Shown here piece by piece: positions 11,701 to 23,560 of a stretch of 64,000 nt of DNA. How positions within the stretch are numbered: position 1 is the stretch's first letter; every line of letters starts with the position of its first letter. The notes under the pieces are model-generated. The model worked only from the letters and a program-made list of their open reading frames with translations. It was not told the origin of the DNA and searched no databases. The DNA is from Nymphaea colorata (Eukaryota > Streptophyta > Magnoliopsida > Nymphaeales > Nymphaeaceae). Location: contig NC_045146.1 of NCBI RefSeq assembly GCF_008831285.2, positions 23,267,703 through 23,331,702 of the forward strand, read 5' to 3'. The translations under genes and the position numbers were made by a program.

Positions 11701-14198
11701 ATCAAACATTAGATCAACAATTTAATATTTTCAAAAAGAATGACACAAAACATCATATAAGTTCATCAGTACTCACAACATCAGCTCAAGGAAAAAATAA
11801 ATTATTAAAAATCTTATAGACCGTATCAAACAAAGAAGTCCCCATGAAAGAGGATCTCTTGCAAGTTTTTGGACAAGAAAAACATAACAAACAATCACAG
11901 CAAATAGCATGCTGAAATCAATGAAATCTTATCGGGAAAGGAACACAACTAATAACAACCTGAAGCTGAGCATCATCCAAAGCTGAAACCCACTAAAGCT
12001 TGACAAGACTATATTACCAGTACTAGGCTATTTGTACAACTTTACATGTGAATATCATACCTTGACTTCCTCAAATAGCTTTTTCTCCCACATGTAAAGC
12101 TTCTCTAAGGTTGTTGACAATTTGCGTGTCCTCAACCATGTCACGTCTTCAAAATCCAAAAGAGCAGGTGAAGAATCCTCGGCAGAAGATGGAAGCTGGG
12201 CAGTTCTACTTTTGGATGTGGAAGGCTGTGAAGATAAAATTAATGGGGGAGCAATTGCACCAAGCATCCTCACAGAGGCTGAAAATGCAACAAAGGGGGG
12301 GTCCCAAGCAAGAAAAAGAACATCAGGTGCATCTCGAAGGGGAGAAGTTCCAATTTAGGTCACCAAAAGCAGATTTCAAACGTCTATTCGTAAGCAGCAA
12401 TTGAGCTAGGAGACATAATTTATCCACTCCCGCATATGACAATCTCATGTATTATCTAAAAGGCATGATTAAGTAAACTTATACCAATTCAACCAAGGGA
12501 ACTGTCCGATAGGATTGCAGCGCTTGAAGTAAAATAGAAGAAGACAACTAAACTAAAGACCAATTTCTGAAATGGAACTCACAAGTCTACGAAAGAAGAT
12601 TACTTCCGGTGAGGCTATAAGTTAAAAGATCAGGATAAACGAACCTTTGTGCACAGCATTTCTATGGCGATATGGCAGCTTCCCTACCTCCAGAATCACT
12701 GAGACCTGGTTGCCAGATTCAGCAGCCTTGTCAAACTGAGCCTTTATATGCTTCATTGCCTCGAATGCATCATAAGACCGAGGGAACTCTGCCGCATTGG
12801 TTCGCTCAACCGGCTCATCATTCTCAATCACATTCTTGTCCACCATTTCTGTTCCATCATCTTCTCTATACTCGGAAACTGCGGTTGGCTTCCCCTGATA
12901 GGCCGACTGATCACCACCACCCACCTCCTCATCCTGCAGGACCGAATCTTCTGCCTGGAACTGAACATTCTTCTGACGGTACCAACCAGGATGACCCGTG
13001 AAACCATCCGAAAACTTTTTCTCGCCATGAATTTCCTTCACGACCTCACTCTGGCTATCCTCCTCCAATTCAGGAATCCCCTCTTCTTCCCTAACCTCGC
13101 GAGAATCTCTACTGCCACCATCGCTATATCTTCTCGGCGTATAGGGGGGGTAGAATCCTTCATAAGAATAGAACGGGTTCAGGAAGTCCCACGTCGAGCT
13201 CTTTGCTGGCGGGGGCGGTGGTGGGGCGGCCTGTTCTCTTCGTAAGGGTATGAAGACGAGGAAGCCCCCTGTGCAGGGTAAGCGGGAGGAGGAGCCTTAG
13301 GCGGTGACGAGGATGAGGGGCCGCCAGCACCTCCGAAGAAGACAGGAAAGCCGAAATTGTTCGAGTAATAAGGATAGGATTGCCCCCATTGGACCTCCGG
13401 CGACTGAGGTCGCCCTTCGTAGGCTACCGACTGCATTGGTTTCGAACGCATGAAATACTGGCTAACCTTCTCCCCGGACTGCAGCTGCTCCTCGTAGGCT
13501 ACAGACTGCATCGGTGTCGAGCGCATCAAGTAATGCTTCACCTTCTCTGGCGAGTCCCGACCCTCACTATAAGCTACAGACGGCGTCGACGTTGAAGGCA
13601 TGTAGTATTGGTTCACCTTGGCTGGCAACTGCGGCCGCTCCTCATACGTTGTCGATTGTGGCGGCCTCGAGCGCATGAAATACTGGTTCATCACTGTATA
13701 TGGTGAAGGGTATCCGCCATAGGCATCCATCATATTGGGTTCTTGGAACATTGCAGGAGGCGGTTGTGACTCTCTATTGTGGTGGTGGTCGTGCTCGTGA
13801 TCGTGATCGTGGTCGTGGTCGTGGTCGTGGTCGTCGGACAAGGACTCATCGTCATCGGAATCGAATTGCAGATGGCCAGAGTCCGATCGACCGTGAGACT
13901 CGCCGCCTCCTCCGCTCTGGGGCGCAGAGGCGCTCGGAGACTTCGGCTTAGGGAGCGGAGCAGGGTCGGTTTTCCGGTGAGGAGGGAGGGGGAGCACCGG
14001 CGAGGCCCCGGGGGAGACGTGGTCCGAGTCGAGAAACGCCTCGAGTGCAGCCCCAACCTCCTGGAGGGACCGGATGTAGCTGAGGTGAGCAGCCGAGAGG
14101 AGGTATCGCTGCTGCACAGCCTCTTCGATGAAGCGCGTCCTCTCCCTGCAGAGCGACACCACCGGCAAATCGTCTACCTTCGACCCCGAACAACCCAT
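8705..14198 (-). CDS. DUF630/DUF632 domain protein (NRG2-like), four exons, apparent frameshift in exon 1
   Basis: Exons on the minus strand: 14198-12645, 12278-12061, 10593-10370, 9458-8705, all with GT/AG borders (introns 366, 1467 and 911 nt). The protein would be about 916 residues once one missing base in exon 1 is allowed for. It begins MGCSGSKVDDLPVVSLC, the DUF630 start with a likely N-myristoylated Gly2. A low-complexity region follows: an Asp/His tract at 122-140, four 25-residue repeats at 173-272, then Pro-rich sequence. The conserved SSTWDFLNPF block comes next. DUF632 spans the exon 1 end to exon 4 and includes KLRDEELWPQIVELLQG, QKGYIKALNSWLLKC, EETPDGPVPFSPGR and GAPPVFVVCNRWSQA. 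Arabidopsis NRG2 of this family takes part in nitrate signalling; other members act at membranes or in the nucleus. The role here is inferred from family only. The ATG at 14198 is the first in frame; the codons before it lack an ATG. Confidence 0.92.
9511..9599. repeat. Short direct repeat inside DUF632 intron 3
   Basis: Two copies of AACAAGTAACAGCAGATA followed by AAGTGATRTAATG lie at 9511-9541 and 9570-9599, about 59 bp apart. They lie in the intron just upstream of exon 4 and are probably a local duplication. Confidence 0.7.
13211..13250 (-). other. Apparent one-base deletion (frameshift) in DUF632 exon 1
   Basis: Upstream of here the frame running from the ATG carries DUF630 and the repeats, then reads PYEENRPPHHRPRQQ and stops at 13179. 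The family-conserved continuation (PPPPPPAKSSTWDFLNPF) lies in the next frame and runs open to the exon 1 donor at 12645. One added base in the G-runs at 13211-13226 (C-runs on the coding strand) would join the two. The exon arithmetic agrees: 1554 + 1 nt ends in phase 1, as exon 2 requires. No GT/AG intron fits between the two frames. Confidence 0.8.
13383..13682 (-). repeat. Four tandem 25-codon repeats in the DUF632 coding sequence
   Basis: Residues 173-272 consist of about four units of 25 residues (75 bp). They start YFMRSRPPQSTTYEERP, YYMPSTSTPSVAYSEGR, YLMRSTPMQSVAYEEQL and YFMRSKPMQSVAYEGRP. The shared core is Y-x-M-x-S-x-x-x-x-S-x-x-Y, and the first three units end K-V followed by two residues. 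The fourth is partly diverged at its end. Confidence 0.85.
13779..13835 (-). repeat. Coding hexanucleotide repeat giving an Asp-His tract
   Basis: Codons 122-140 of the DUF632 protein alternate GAC/GAT and CAC to give DDHDHDHDHDHDHEHDHHH. The DNA is a (GTGGTC)n-like tract on the plus strand with some GTGATC variants. It lies between DUF630 and the 25-residue repeats, a region not conserved in the family. Confidence 0.9.
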
Positions 14199-14483
14199 CG
14201 TCGGAAAACCCCAGAAATTCTGGCCTTCTGACACGGAAACTCTACAAATCCTCCCCTGAATTCACATGGGTAACCCCGAAAAAGCCCCTTTTGGCGACAA
14301 TCTTCTTCTATCTACAACACCCACAAAGCCTTTCCCCTTTCCCTTTCCACTCTCCTCCTCTCTAGGCTTCGTTACTCTGTGTGTCTCTAAGAACATTACC
14401 GCCACCAAGGTCTAGGGTTTCAGTGAAATTGGGACTTTGGTAATTGCAAGAAAAAAGTTAGTGAGGATTAATGCAGGTTCAGT

Positions 14484-14514
<31 letters not shown>

Positions 14515-14600
14515 AGAAGGAGAGAGAAAAAAGGCAGTTTTGGGAGGAGAAAGAGAGAGAGGGGAGGAGGACAGAGTTGAGAAGGGGAATCTTGCCAGCG
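14199..14600 (-). promoter_or_regulatory. 5' leader and proximal promoter of the DUF632 gene, with a GA/CT microsatellite
   Basis: Upstream of the ATG on the coding strand, pyrimidine-rich sequence lies at about 14310-14390 on the opposite strand. A (GA)n run at 14484-14509 reads as (CT)n on the coding strand. More GAGA-type sequence continues to about 14575. I see no clear TATA box. Confidence 0.4.
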
Positions 14601-16720
14601 GTGAAACCTGTCGTCGCTATGCAGCAGGGGCCCATGAGTGGGTACACTTTATCTGCATTGTTGTGTTTTTAGGCATTAGCTACTATTCTTCCTCCATCTC
14701 TCGCACCTGTTTTTAATGGAGCTGCCTCTATGATACTAAGATCTCAATAGCATGGATTCAGAAGAATCAGAACTATAAAATAAACAACTCACAAATCTGA
14801 AGTTCGTTTAGTGCCGTGTGATGGAGAAGGGATTAAGCAAGATCCTGGAACACATGGTGTGACTGAGGTGAGACCTTGACTTTTTAAGACGCCCACCACT
14901 CTGCACGTCTTCTACTCAAGAGCAGGAACTATGACGGAACACGATTCTTCGGGAAATACTTCCTTAAGACGCATAATACAGAGAGAGGGAGGGAGTACCC
15001 AAGTTGGCTTCCTCTGCCTTTTGCAGAGTCTGATTGATTGACATCTTTTACCAAAACCATGGGGTTTATCAGATGGTGATGGCAGTAAGACGCCTAGCTA
15101 ATTCTAGTATTCGTTGCTGCGAATCGACCGCGTTTGGTCGGTAATGGAAGTGTAGCATGGGTATTATGAGACCTTCCAAAAGTATAAATAAAATTGATAA
15201 AAAAAAAGAACAGTAAGTTAAAAAAAATAAAAAACAAGGAGAACAGGTAAATTTGGTGGGGGCAGGCAATATCGGTGCCGTCATGTCCCTACAGTTGAAT
15301 TAATTCGGATACATGGGCAGTGAAACAGTGAACAGTAAACAAAGAGAAAGAAAGAGATTGCAGTCATGGTGTCAACTCCACTGACGTTCGTTCCCGAGTG
15401 GACAGGAGAGTGGTTTGCGCTATTGATTAACAGAAGGTAACCAAACAGAAGCATAGGAACGGAATGAATTTGAGAAGAATAATATGGACTGCCTAAGATT
15501 CAGTCTACCCCAACAACGACTACCCACGACCATATTATTATATTATATGATGAACGTTGTTGATAGGGGTGAATGACATAAATAATATAGCTAAGTGTAG
15601 TTAGCATAATTGCTTCTTCCAAGAAGACCCAAGAGAGATATATACTGAACACATCCCCACCTGTAACTCAAACACAGATGCCCTGGATTGGATATTAAAC
15701 CATGAATGGACCAGGACCAACTATCTAAGGTGTATAATTTATTAGGCAGGGTCCCAAATCCCTATACCTGGCTGTAGTAACTGATTGGTACCTGGTTCCC
15801 ACACTCCTGCGCATTCTCTTGTTTGGCAGAAAAAGAGGGCACCAGGTTCTTGCAGTTTGAATTAAACAACACCATATATCTCATGTCCTGCTAGAAAATA
15901 TCCCTGAATTTTTCTGTTTCTGTTTGAAAAGACAGAGAGATTGAAGAAATACAAAATGAAACAAATTTTTAAAGCTTGAAAAGTGGTTGGTTTGGGCTAG
16001 CAGGGGGGTCCAATCTAGAAGAGGATACTAGGGGACCCATACCCATCTTTGTTCTCTACTAGATGAAGCCCCTTTCTCTCGCTAAAGGCAGGGTTTCAAA
16101 CATCAAGAAACGATGATTTGGAAATGTTAGATTTTGATATTACACCAACTTCAAGAAATGCCATGACCAAGTTTTCATAACGTTATAATTGTTTTGTTAG
16201 GTACGAGTGACGTGCTGTAACTCGGAAAAAATATTCGTTCGTAATAGTTGGTGATTTTATCCCTCGTCCTTCCAATCTTTTAGGTCTCGATTATATATCT
16301 TATTAAATTCTTAATTATTTATATGTGGACAGCTTTTTGACATTTTTTTGGAAGTGACTACATCTCCAAAGAAGGAACGTTTTACCTCTGCTAACCGATC
16401 ACGTATAACTTCACCGGTTGCTGTCTAATCTTCCTTCTTCTTTTTTTCCTTCTATTTAATTTGACTTCTCTCTCCCGCCGCCATTAAAAACCAAAACCAA
16501 GTAAAACGAAAACCAGAAAGTAAGAATATGGTGGATGATATGCTTTCTTGATTTTAAGTTTATAAATGTACTTTCCAGTCCCCGTTTACCAACATACTTC
16601 AAACCAAGTTAGATTAATCAATCTCAAATATCCTTCATATTATTCATTTCTCACTTTTCTTATTATTCATAACATGGTCATTAGTTATAATAAGTGCATA
16701 TACGTAGTAATGACATTAAT
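14601..16720. other. Intergenic region, no gene seen
   Basis: AT-rich sequence with no open frame that resembles a known protein. Homopurine stretches and short A-runs occur (15190-15240). Nothing else can be supported. Confidence 0.5.
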
Positions 16721-16724
16721 CACA

Positions 16725-17097
16725 GGAATGTCAATAGATCAAATTTGAATTAGGCATAGTGCTTTTCTGGATATTTATTCAAATACAAATAAAAAACAAA
16801 AGTCACATATGAATTCAAAATCCAATTTTACAGTTTGAATCCGATCCAAACCTAATTTTTACATTCATACATGAATCTCAATTTGAATTTTGAACATAAT
16901 CCAGCCCATTGTCAAAATGTAAGAACATTAGATATAAAATATTTATTTAAAACTAAATCATTTGTATATATCTGAATTTGATCGAATGTGATTTTCTAAA
17001 TCTGAATCTGATTTGATTTCTTAATCGGATATTAAATTATTTTTTATATCCAAGATCGCAAAGATCGGATCCAAATCAAATACATGAATACCCCTGA
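16725..17097. mobile_element. MITE-like AT-rich element, copy A of a dispersed family
   Basis: About 370 bp, opening with GAATGTCAATAGATC and rich in ATCCGATCC, GAATTTGATCG and CGGATCCAAATC phrases. Its composition and motifs match copies near 27210, 30945 and 59648. There is no coding capacity. Boundaries are estimated from where these motifs begin and end. Confidence 0.45.
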
Positions 17098-17394
17098 TTA
17101 CCACTGCTTATGTTCCATAATCATGTGTATAAACTAAACTCTAACTTGGGATCACTGGCCCCTTTTCAGTTGGTTTCAAAATGCCCAAAAAAAAAAAAAA
17201 GCAGCAATCATTCACGCACTCACAAGTGTGAACTTACTGTAGACACGTCCCGCCAATTTTCTTTTCCATCTGTGCTACACTCCAAAATCTTACCCTGTCC
17301 TCCATTATTCTCCTCTCCCTTTTGTTCATGGGCCACCGACCCTCTTCTGCATCCACAAAACACAATACCCCTCTCCTTCGCTCGCTTCCTCTTT

Positions 17395-17432
<38 letters not shown>

Positions 17433-17448
17433 AAGAGAGAGAGAGAGA
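17395..17448. repeat. Compound (TA)n(GA)n microsatellite
   Basis: A TA-rich run with one TACA interruption at 17395-17432 is followed by a GA run to 17448. It is the same AT/AG compound type, in opposite orientation, as the larger tract at 35707. Confidence 0.95.
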
Positions 17449-18321
17449 AAGGTTAGACATGACTAATTTGAATGTGCCTTGTTTTTTGTAGTTCTGAACG
17501 TTGCAGAAGAGAGAGAAAGAGAGATCAGATGTGGAAGGGTAAAGCATGACAAACCAACCATGTGGTGTGCCTCTGCTTCTGGTTTTGAATGTAGCAAACT
17601 GTAGAAGTAAATTCAGTGTGACCTACCTACCACCCGCGTCTTTGTATTTTGGCCCTTGAATAAGAGAGAGAGACATAGAGAGAGAAGCCAGCACTGTGGT
17701 ACGTTCTACTGCTGCTCGTTTCGTGCAGAAAGGTCTTTGGTTGGTCCCTCAAGGGGCATATATTCTAACTCCTGGTCTTCCCCCGAGGACAGAGACGCGT
17801 TGAGACCACACCATCTCATCTTCGTCATCCTACCATCGATTCAATTCCTATGCGTGGAATAAGCCATGAACAAAAAACGTTTGTTTCCGCGCAACCCGAG
17901 AAATTTCTTGAAATGAAAGTATGACACCATCAGTAACGAGTGGCGGATATCGATATTCTTTTCACGCATCCTTCCCAAGATATTCCCCATCTCCTTGTGG
18001 GATTTTACTGCAACAAATATACGACGCAGCCTTCACTCCATGGTCGAGAGGATCTCGTGCAGATACAAGGAGAACCAGACATAACCAAATAAATGAATAA
18101 CACGGAAAGTGAAGAGCGAGAAAAAGAAACGAAGGCAAAAGAAAGATGAAAGCGTTGGGCATTCATCATCGCCGGTTCACTTTCAAACCCGAAAAGCTTT
18201 CAGAAGATCTTCCGGTGGTGAAAAATCTCTTCTTTTATCTCCTCGAAATCATTGCCTACTTACATTCTTTGACTTCGTTGGCACCTCTTGTAATGAAGCT
18301 GCGATTCGTCACCTCAATGCC

Positions 18322-18453
18322 TATAAACCTCTCCCTCTCTTTCGCTCTCTCTACAACACTGTGACTGTGAAGCGGGCGGTGCTTCCAAAGGAGGCCGCAT
18401 CCTTCATGGCCGGCTTGTACGGATCACGTGCAGAGCACGAAGAATGGGGATGA
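18322..18453 (+). promoter_or_regulatory. Core-promoter look-alike with no recognised gene downstream
   Basis: TATAAA at 18322-18327 is followed by a CT-rich leader (CTCTCCCTCTCTTTCGCTCTC) and then, at 18406, a short frame reading MAGLYGSRAEHEEWG before a stop. CACGTG G-box cores occur nearby. The layout resembles the promoters of the neighbouring genes, but I cannot name any product; a noncoding RNA is possible. Confidence 0.25.
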
Positions 18454-19690
18454 TGGATGGAATGGGACGGATACATGCATGCACATGCGGCGCATGATTG
18501 TTGATGTGCCTTTTTGTGCCCATCATGTGTCGCTCACGTGGGGGGCGTCATTGTTTAATACTTTATGCCATGCAAGTTACCACATGGGAAGAAAGGGCAG
18601 AAAAATGAAGGAGAGATGTGAGATGTAGACATTTGGCTATTTGAGTTCTCAATTTTGTTCGCCTCTGGATGCGTTGCTCTTGAGCCATGACGAGCCATGT
18701 GCTGCATTTGGTATGTCGCTGATGTCATACCACTCATATGTACATATATATCCCCCCTTCATGCTCTCCTGCTCAACCATATTTAGAAAAAAATTTATTC
18801 TCTTCCATTAGATCATGTACATATACTCATCCAACTACCACCAATTTTAAATGTTAACTTAATTCATTTTTTTTTATCAAATGTCATTTTAATAAGAGAA
18901 AAATATTTTTACCAAATAAAAGGAAAGCCTTTTAACAGAAGAGAACACAACATTGTGTAGTGTGAGAGAGAGAGGAGAAAAGTGAATGCTTCCGTGCGCC
19001 AGATGACTAGCACTTTGAGAATCAGACAGTTTTTGATCTGTCTTGTTCCGATTAAATCACATTAATTTAACACTGGAAACAGACAGAGTGAAAAGGGAAT
19101 ATATTTGTCCAAAATAACAATTTTTTTTTTACAAAGAAGAAAGCGATCTTTTTAATTTCAATATTTGAGGTAAAATTTTTCTAAAAGATTCACGGAATGG
19201 CTCCCCGGTCTGTTCTTTATCCTTTGCTTGAGAAAAGTGAAAAGATAAGTCTGCTGAACATAAAGGACGTGTAGTGGGGCATGAAGGGTCATTCTTGAGA
19301 GACAACCTTCTTCCCTTCCCTGCCTTTCTTTTTTGTTTTTATTTTGATCAGAAGAAACATATACAAGTATAGATTTTAAGAGACAAAAAAAAGGTTAGGT
19401 AAACAAGAAAGTGATTCAGGCATCCGTCTAATCAATTTCTTCAAAAAGTTGAAGCATTATCATTAGTATTTTAAGCATGAGATGACTAAAGGATGAGATG
19501 ACCAATTGGGTTTTCACATCTTATTGTGATAACATGTTAGAAATTGCAAGGTAAGCATTTAGACATTTTAATGGCCCCTTTCCTGAGGAGGTTGGTGCAC
19601 CAACTTAGAGCAAATGGGTAACAGTTGTGCAGCTGGTCATATATTGCTCATCCAATGGCTTGCATTGGGGGCTCCAAAATAGGTGGTGAT

Positions 19691-19902
19691 GCAGTCTTAG
19701 ATTCTTCCAACATAAGGAGGGGAACAGTGGTGCCTTTGGCTCTTGCTCAAGTGATAAGATATTATTTAATTCACCAATGAGAATACATTTGAAAGGTGCA
19801 GTCTTAGATTCTTCCAACATAAGGAGGGGAACAGTGGTGCCTTTGTTCTTGCTAAGTGATAAGATATTATTTCATTCACCAATGAGAATACATTTGAAAG
19901 GT
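19691..19902. repeat. Tandem duplication, two units of about 107 bp
   Basis: Unit 1 (19691-19797) and unit 2 (19798-19902) both begin GCAGTCTTAGATTCTTCC and end GAGAATACATTTGAAAGGT. They differ by a few substitutions and two small gaps, so the duplication is fairly young. Confidence 0.92.
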
Positions 19903-22900
19903 TTTCACCGCTGATGTATAATTGACATTGCTCACTCATTGAACCCAATACTAGCTACTCAGGTTGGTAGACTGGTGAAAATCTGATTGTTAGTTGGTAG
20001 ATTGATGAAAATTTGGTTGTTAGTTTGATTCTTGTCTGTGTTATTTTTCTCAACTGGTAATGGTATATGTGTGATACTCTAATTAATAGGTATATTATTA
20101 TACCAAATCGGTCACACCCAATACTTTTATCTCAAATAACTTTTTATTTTTTTCATTAGAACATAAAACGTCGAGGTGCAACAACACAATGATTCAAAAT
20201 GCACATCAAAAGATATTGGGGGCAAACATTTCATTATATAAATTCAATTCATACAAAATCACTTCATATTTTTCAATAACACATGTGACAAAGAAACCTC
20301 AAAACCACAACATTGATGTCTAATAAAACAAGACATCAATGAAACCAAAACATGAAGCGCTGACATTACAATAGGACTCAAAATCGCTCTAATAAAATGT
20401 GAGTTGAGCCATCTGATCAACCTGCTACTCCGAGTCCACCAAAACCTGAAAAAGTTAACAACACAAAATTTAGCCACCTCAAGGGTTGGAGGCCTTTAAG
20501 TATCTCCTTCTATTCTTTAAAAATTAAATTTGAAGAAGTTAAACTAAGTTACTTTTCTTCTTTTTTTTTTGTTAGGTTGTCTATTCAAGGAACTCAGCTG
20601 AACCATGTTGTGAAGATCAGCTAAATGCACATTGTGTCGGTTCTTTGTCAATACGACACACCGCTGTTATGGGTTTATGATTTTATTTTCAGAATTAATT
20701 TAAAATATTTAAGTTACTTTTTTAATTCAAAAATAAAAAAATAAACAAACAAAAACCTGCACGTACGAGATCATGCATATCAGCTCATATGCCATGTCGT
20801 TAAGCGAACTGATTGGACAGCAATATCGATATGGACAAACATTGGTTCTTTGTCATTAATATGAGGCCATGGACGAGACCTGGATCCAACGTCGGTGATC
20901 ATCGAGTATAGGATTTTCATGTGAAAGTTGAAATTCCACCCTCAAAATCAAGAGATGAACAGCTGAGGAAAACTTTCATCTTCACTTTCTCACCTTTTGC
21001 CGGCTATGTTCTGAAGAAATAGAAAGAAACAGTACACTTAATTTCTTACCCAAAGACATAGTAACTGTGAAAAGTATATCTTTCCAATTACCCTCAACTA
21101 TGCCTTCTTCCTTCACAGCTTTCTCCTGATCAGCCACATATAGTATCAAAATTCACATTTTCCTGTCAGAAGTTACCCGTCGGTGTAGTTTTCTTCCGTT
21201 CTCAAGTAAGCGGGACAATCATGTAGAAGTGTGAAAATTTTTTCACCTCAATGATTTAAAACGTCCGGAACAACATAGAAAGCTTGTCTTTTTCACATCT
21301 GGCACCCCAAGTTTCCCACTTGAAAACTTGTTTTTTTAGAAGGGTACATGTTTCATGTGAAGTGATTCTATTGTCAGCTTTTTAGGCTGTGCGAAGATGG
21401 CGACCTTGGATCAACAAGAAGGAGCGCATCACCAATGTCGCCGTAAAAGCTGTTTTACCTGTGATATTCTATATACTCTTTAACAATTAACTTATCTGAT
21501 GACAATGAATTAAGATCGGCTCGCCTATTATTTTATACGCTGTGTCAGGAGATAAGGTACGTAAGTCTGGCGATATGCATGTGTATGACACTATGGGGTC
21601 TACACAGAAACATTAAATGCAAGTGGCTCAAGCTAATAATAAAAGACCTGAATAAACTTCAATTTCAGGCTTCCTTTTAGCTTAAAATTTTGAAAAGGTC
21701 ACCATTTTTTGCTTGTTAAATGTAGTCACAGTGATTCTGTGTACGGGTTATTAATTGTCATGTGTTTGAGAACATTGGATCTAGTTCCCACATCTGAAGA
21801 TCAAGAAAACAATGTTCCAGGATCTCAGATCCAAGATTTTCTCATGAAATTTGGTAAACCTACGGACTTTTAACATTTTGGAGACCTGGGCCTCCTCCTT
21901 GGATGAGAATCAAGCTGGGCATATTATATATTCCAACAAAGATCCAAACCTGAGACGGTGAACCCCAGAAAAAGATGGATTTAAACACTCTGGATATTGT
22001 ATTTAGTGTATTATATATGGCCATGACATTTGACTAATTTTAAGATGTAACTAAATGCATACTTCAGTGCTGGGATTTGATGTTGTAGTAACAGGAAAAG
22101 AAAAACAGTAGATTGGCTTTAGTTTAGAAATACCACAACAAATCCCCATATCCCCAACATTGGCAACCATCCGGGCCATAAAAGCTTGAGGTAGCCTTTA
22201 CCCAGTAGAGAACGGTAGCTCAACTTCATTATTATTGAAGGAATAACAGATTGTGAGACAGATGGTTCATGCTTATGACACGAGATGGGAACCTATCGAT
22301 ATTTTAGAAGATTGTGAGTTGGATTTGATACGGATGCTTTGTCATTTTTGACGTCCGTATATACAGGGCTTGATTTCAAACCAGTTTTGAGTATTAGTAT
22401 TCAGATGTGTTCGGACTTGAACTGCTTGCATGGTTCCAGACGAGTCAACTTCTTGAGCAAGCGAGCAAAAGGTTAACAACTCACAACCTAGGAAAAAAGA
22501 CCAAAGGCTACCTTATTCTTCCGTTCTCTGGTGCCCAGGATAGAGACATAGGTGGAGTACAGTAAACCCTTCAAGGAGTGTTGCAATCTCATCGTTTGTA
22601 ATCGTTTGTAGTCACAAGAAGTAGCACCCACTAAAATCAAACTCATAACACATTTCTATCATAACACATTTCTATGTACCGCTTGCCAGATCAGCTAAGT
22701 TATATTTCTTGAGACACAGACAAGCCAACTTCACTAATGGAAAAAGAAAGAACGAGAATTTGTGTTTGTGAAAGGACTACTACGTACGAAAGCTCTAGTT
22801 CGGTGGCGGTCATGTAAGCTACTTGTTTCCTATTTGCTCTACTGCGGAAAGGGAATCACTTTACAATCAGATGCAGAAAAACGAAAGAGCTTTGTTTCCT

Positions 22901-23049
22901 CTTTCAAATTGCCTTTGTAGAAAATAAAAAACAGCCCTATATTCTTTGTAAAGCACGCTTGGTTGTAATCGACAGCCAGCTTTTCGAATCTTGTCTGAGA
23001 ATTGCGTATTAATTAATATATTTGGCATATGATCAACACAAAACAAATG

Positions 23050-23093
<44 letters not shown>

Positions 23094-23560
23094 CATCGTG
23101 AGTGTTGCAAGCAAAGATCGTGACAAATGTCTGGACATAATGTTACTGATAAATGCGATGTAGCTGCTTCTTTATATTATGGGTAATTTATGCTATATAT
23201 ATATACATATATATCTATACACACACTGTGATATTAAGGTTGATACATGGATGCGCCGTTCCATGGACGTAGGTGCAGAATACACCCAACCACATTAGCT
23301 TCTATTTTTTGGCAACCAGCTCCCACTTTGTTATAACCCATAACTGCATCTGACTTTGTTTACTGCATCTGTCTACATGGTTTTGAAATTGGATTGCTAA
23401 TAGTTAACATCCCTGGATATATAACACATGATTTTTCTGGTTTTGGTTGTCTCGTTTATTGGATGCGAATCGTATTTAGCTCCTAACATTGCCTCTGATA
23501 ACATTGTCTCTTCTTCACAAGAATAAATAAAGAAAGGAGCAATCAGTGAGATAACCTTCG
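19903..23560. other. Intergenic region, no gene seen
   Basis: AT-rich, with no coding signature on either strand. A (AT)19 microsatellite lies at 23053-23090 and small direct repeats near 22590-22675 (TCGTTTGTAA and ATAACACATTTCTAT each twice). Confidence 0.5.
23053..23090. repeat. (AT)19 microsatellite
   Basis: A perfect AT dinucleotide run between GGGC and AATCATCG. A shorter TATATA cluster follows at 23190-23216. Confidence 0.97.

Noticed and set aside
13779-14231. Open frame of 150 codons on the plus strand opposite the DUF632 exon
   Set aside because: Its start is the reverse complement of the Asp-His tract (Val/Ile runs). No independent support.
18350-18620. Possible microRNA precursor downstream of the TATA box at 18322
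   Set aside because: The two CACGTG sites pair with each other only because they are palindromic. The flanks do not form a convincing stem and no known mature microRNA sequence is seen.
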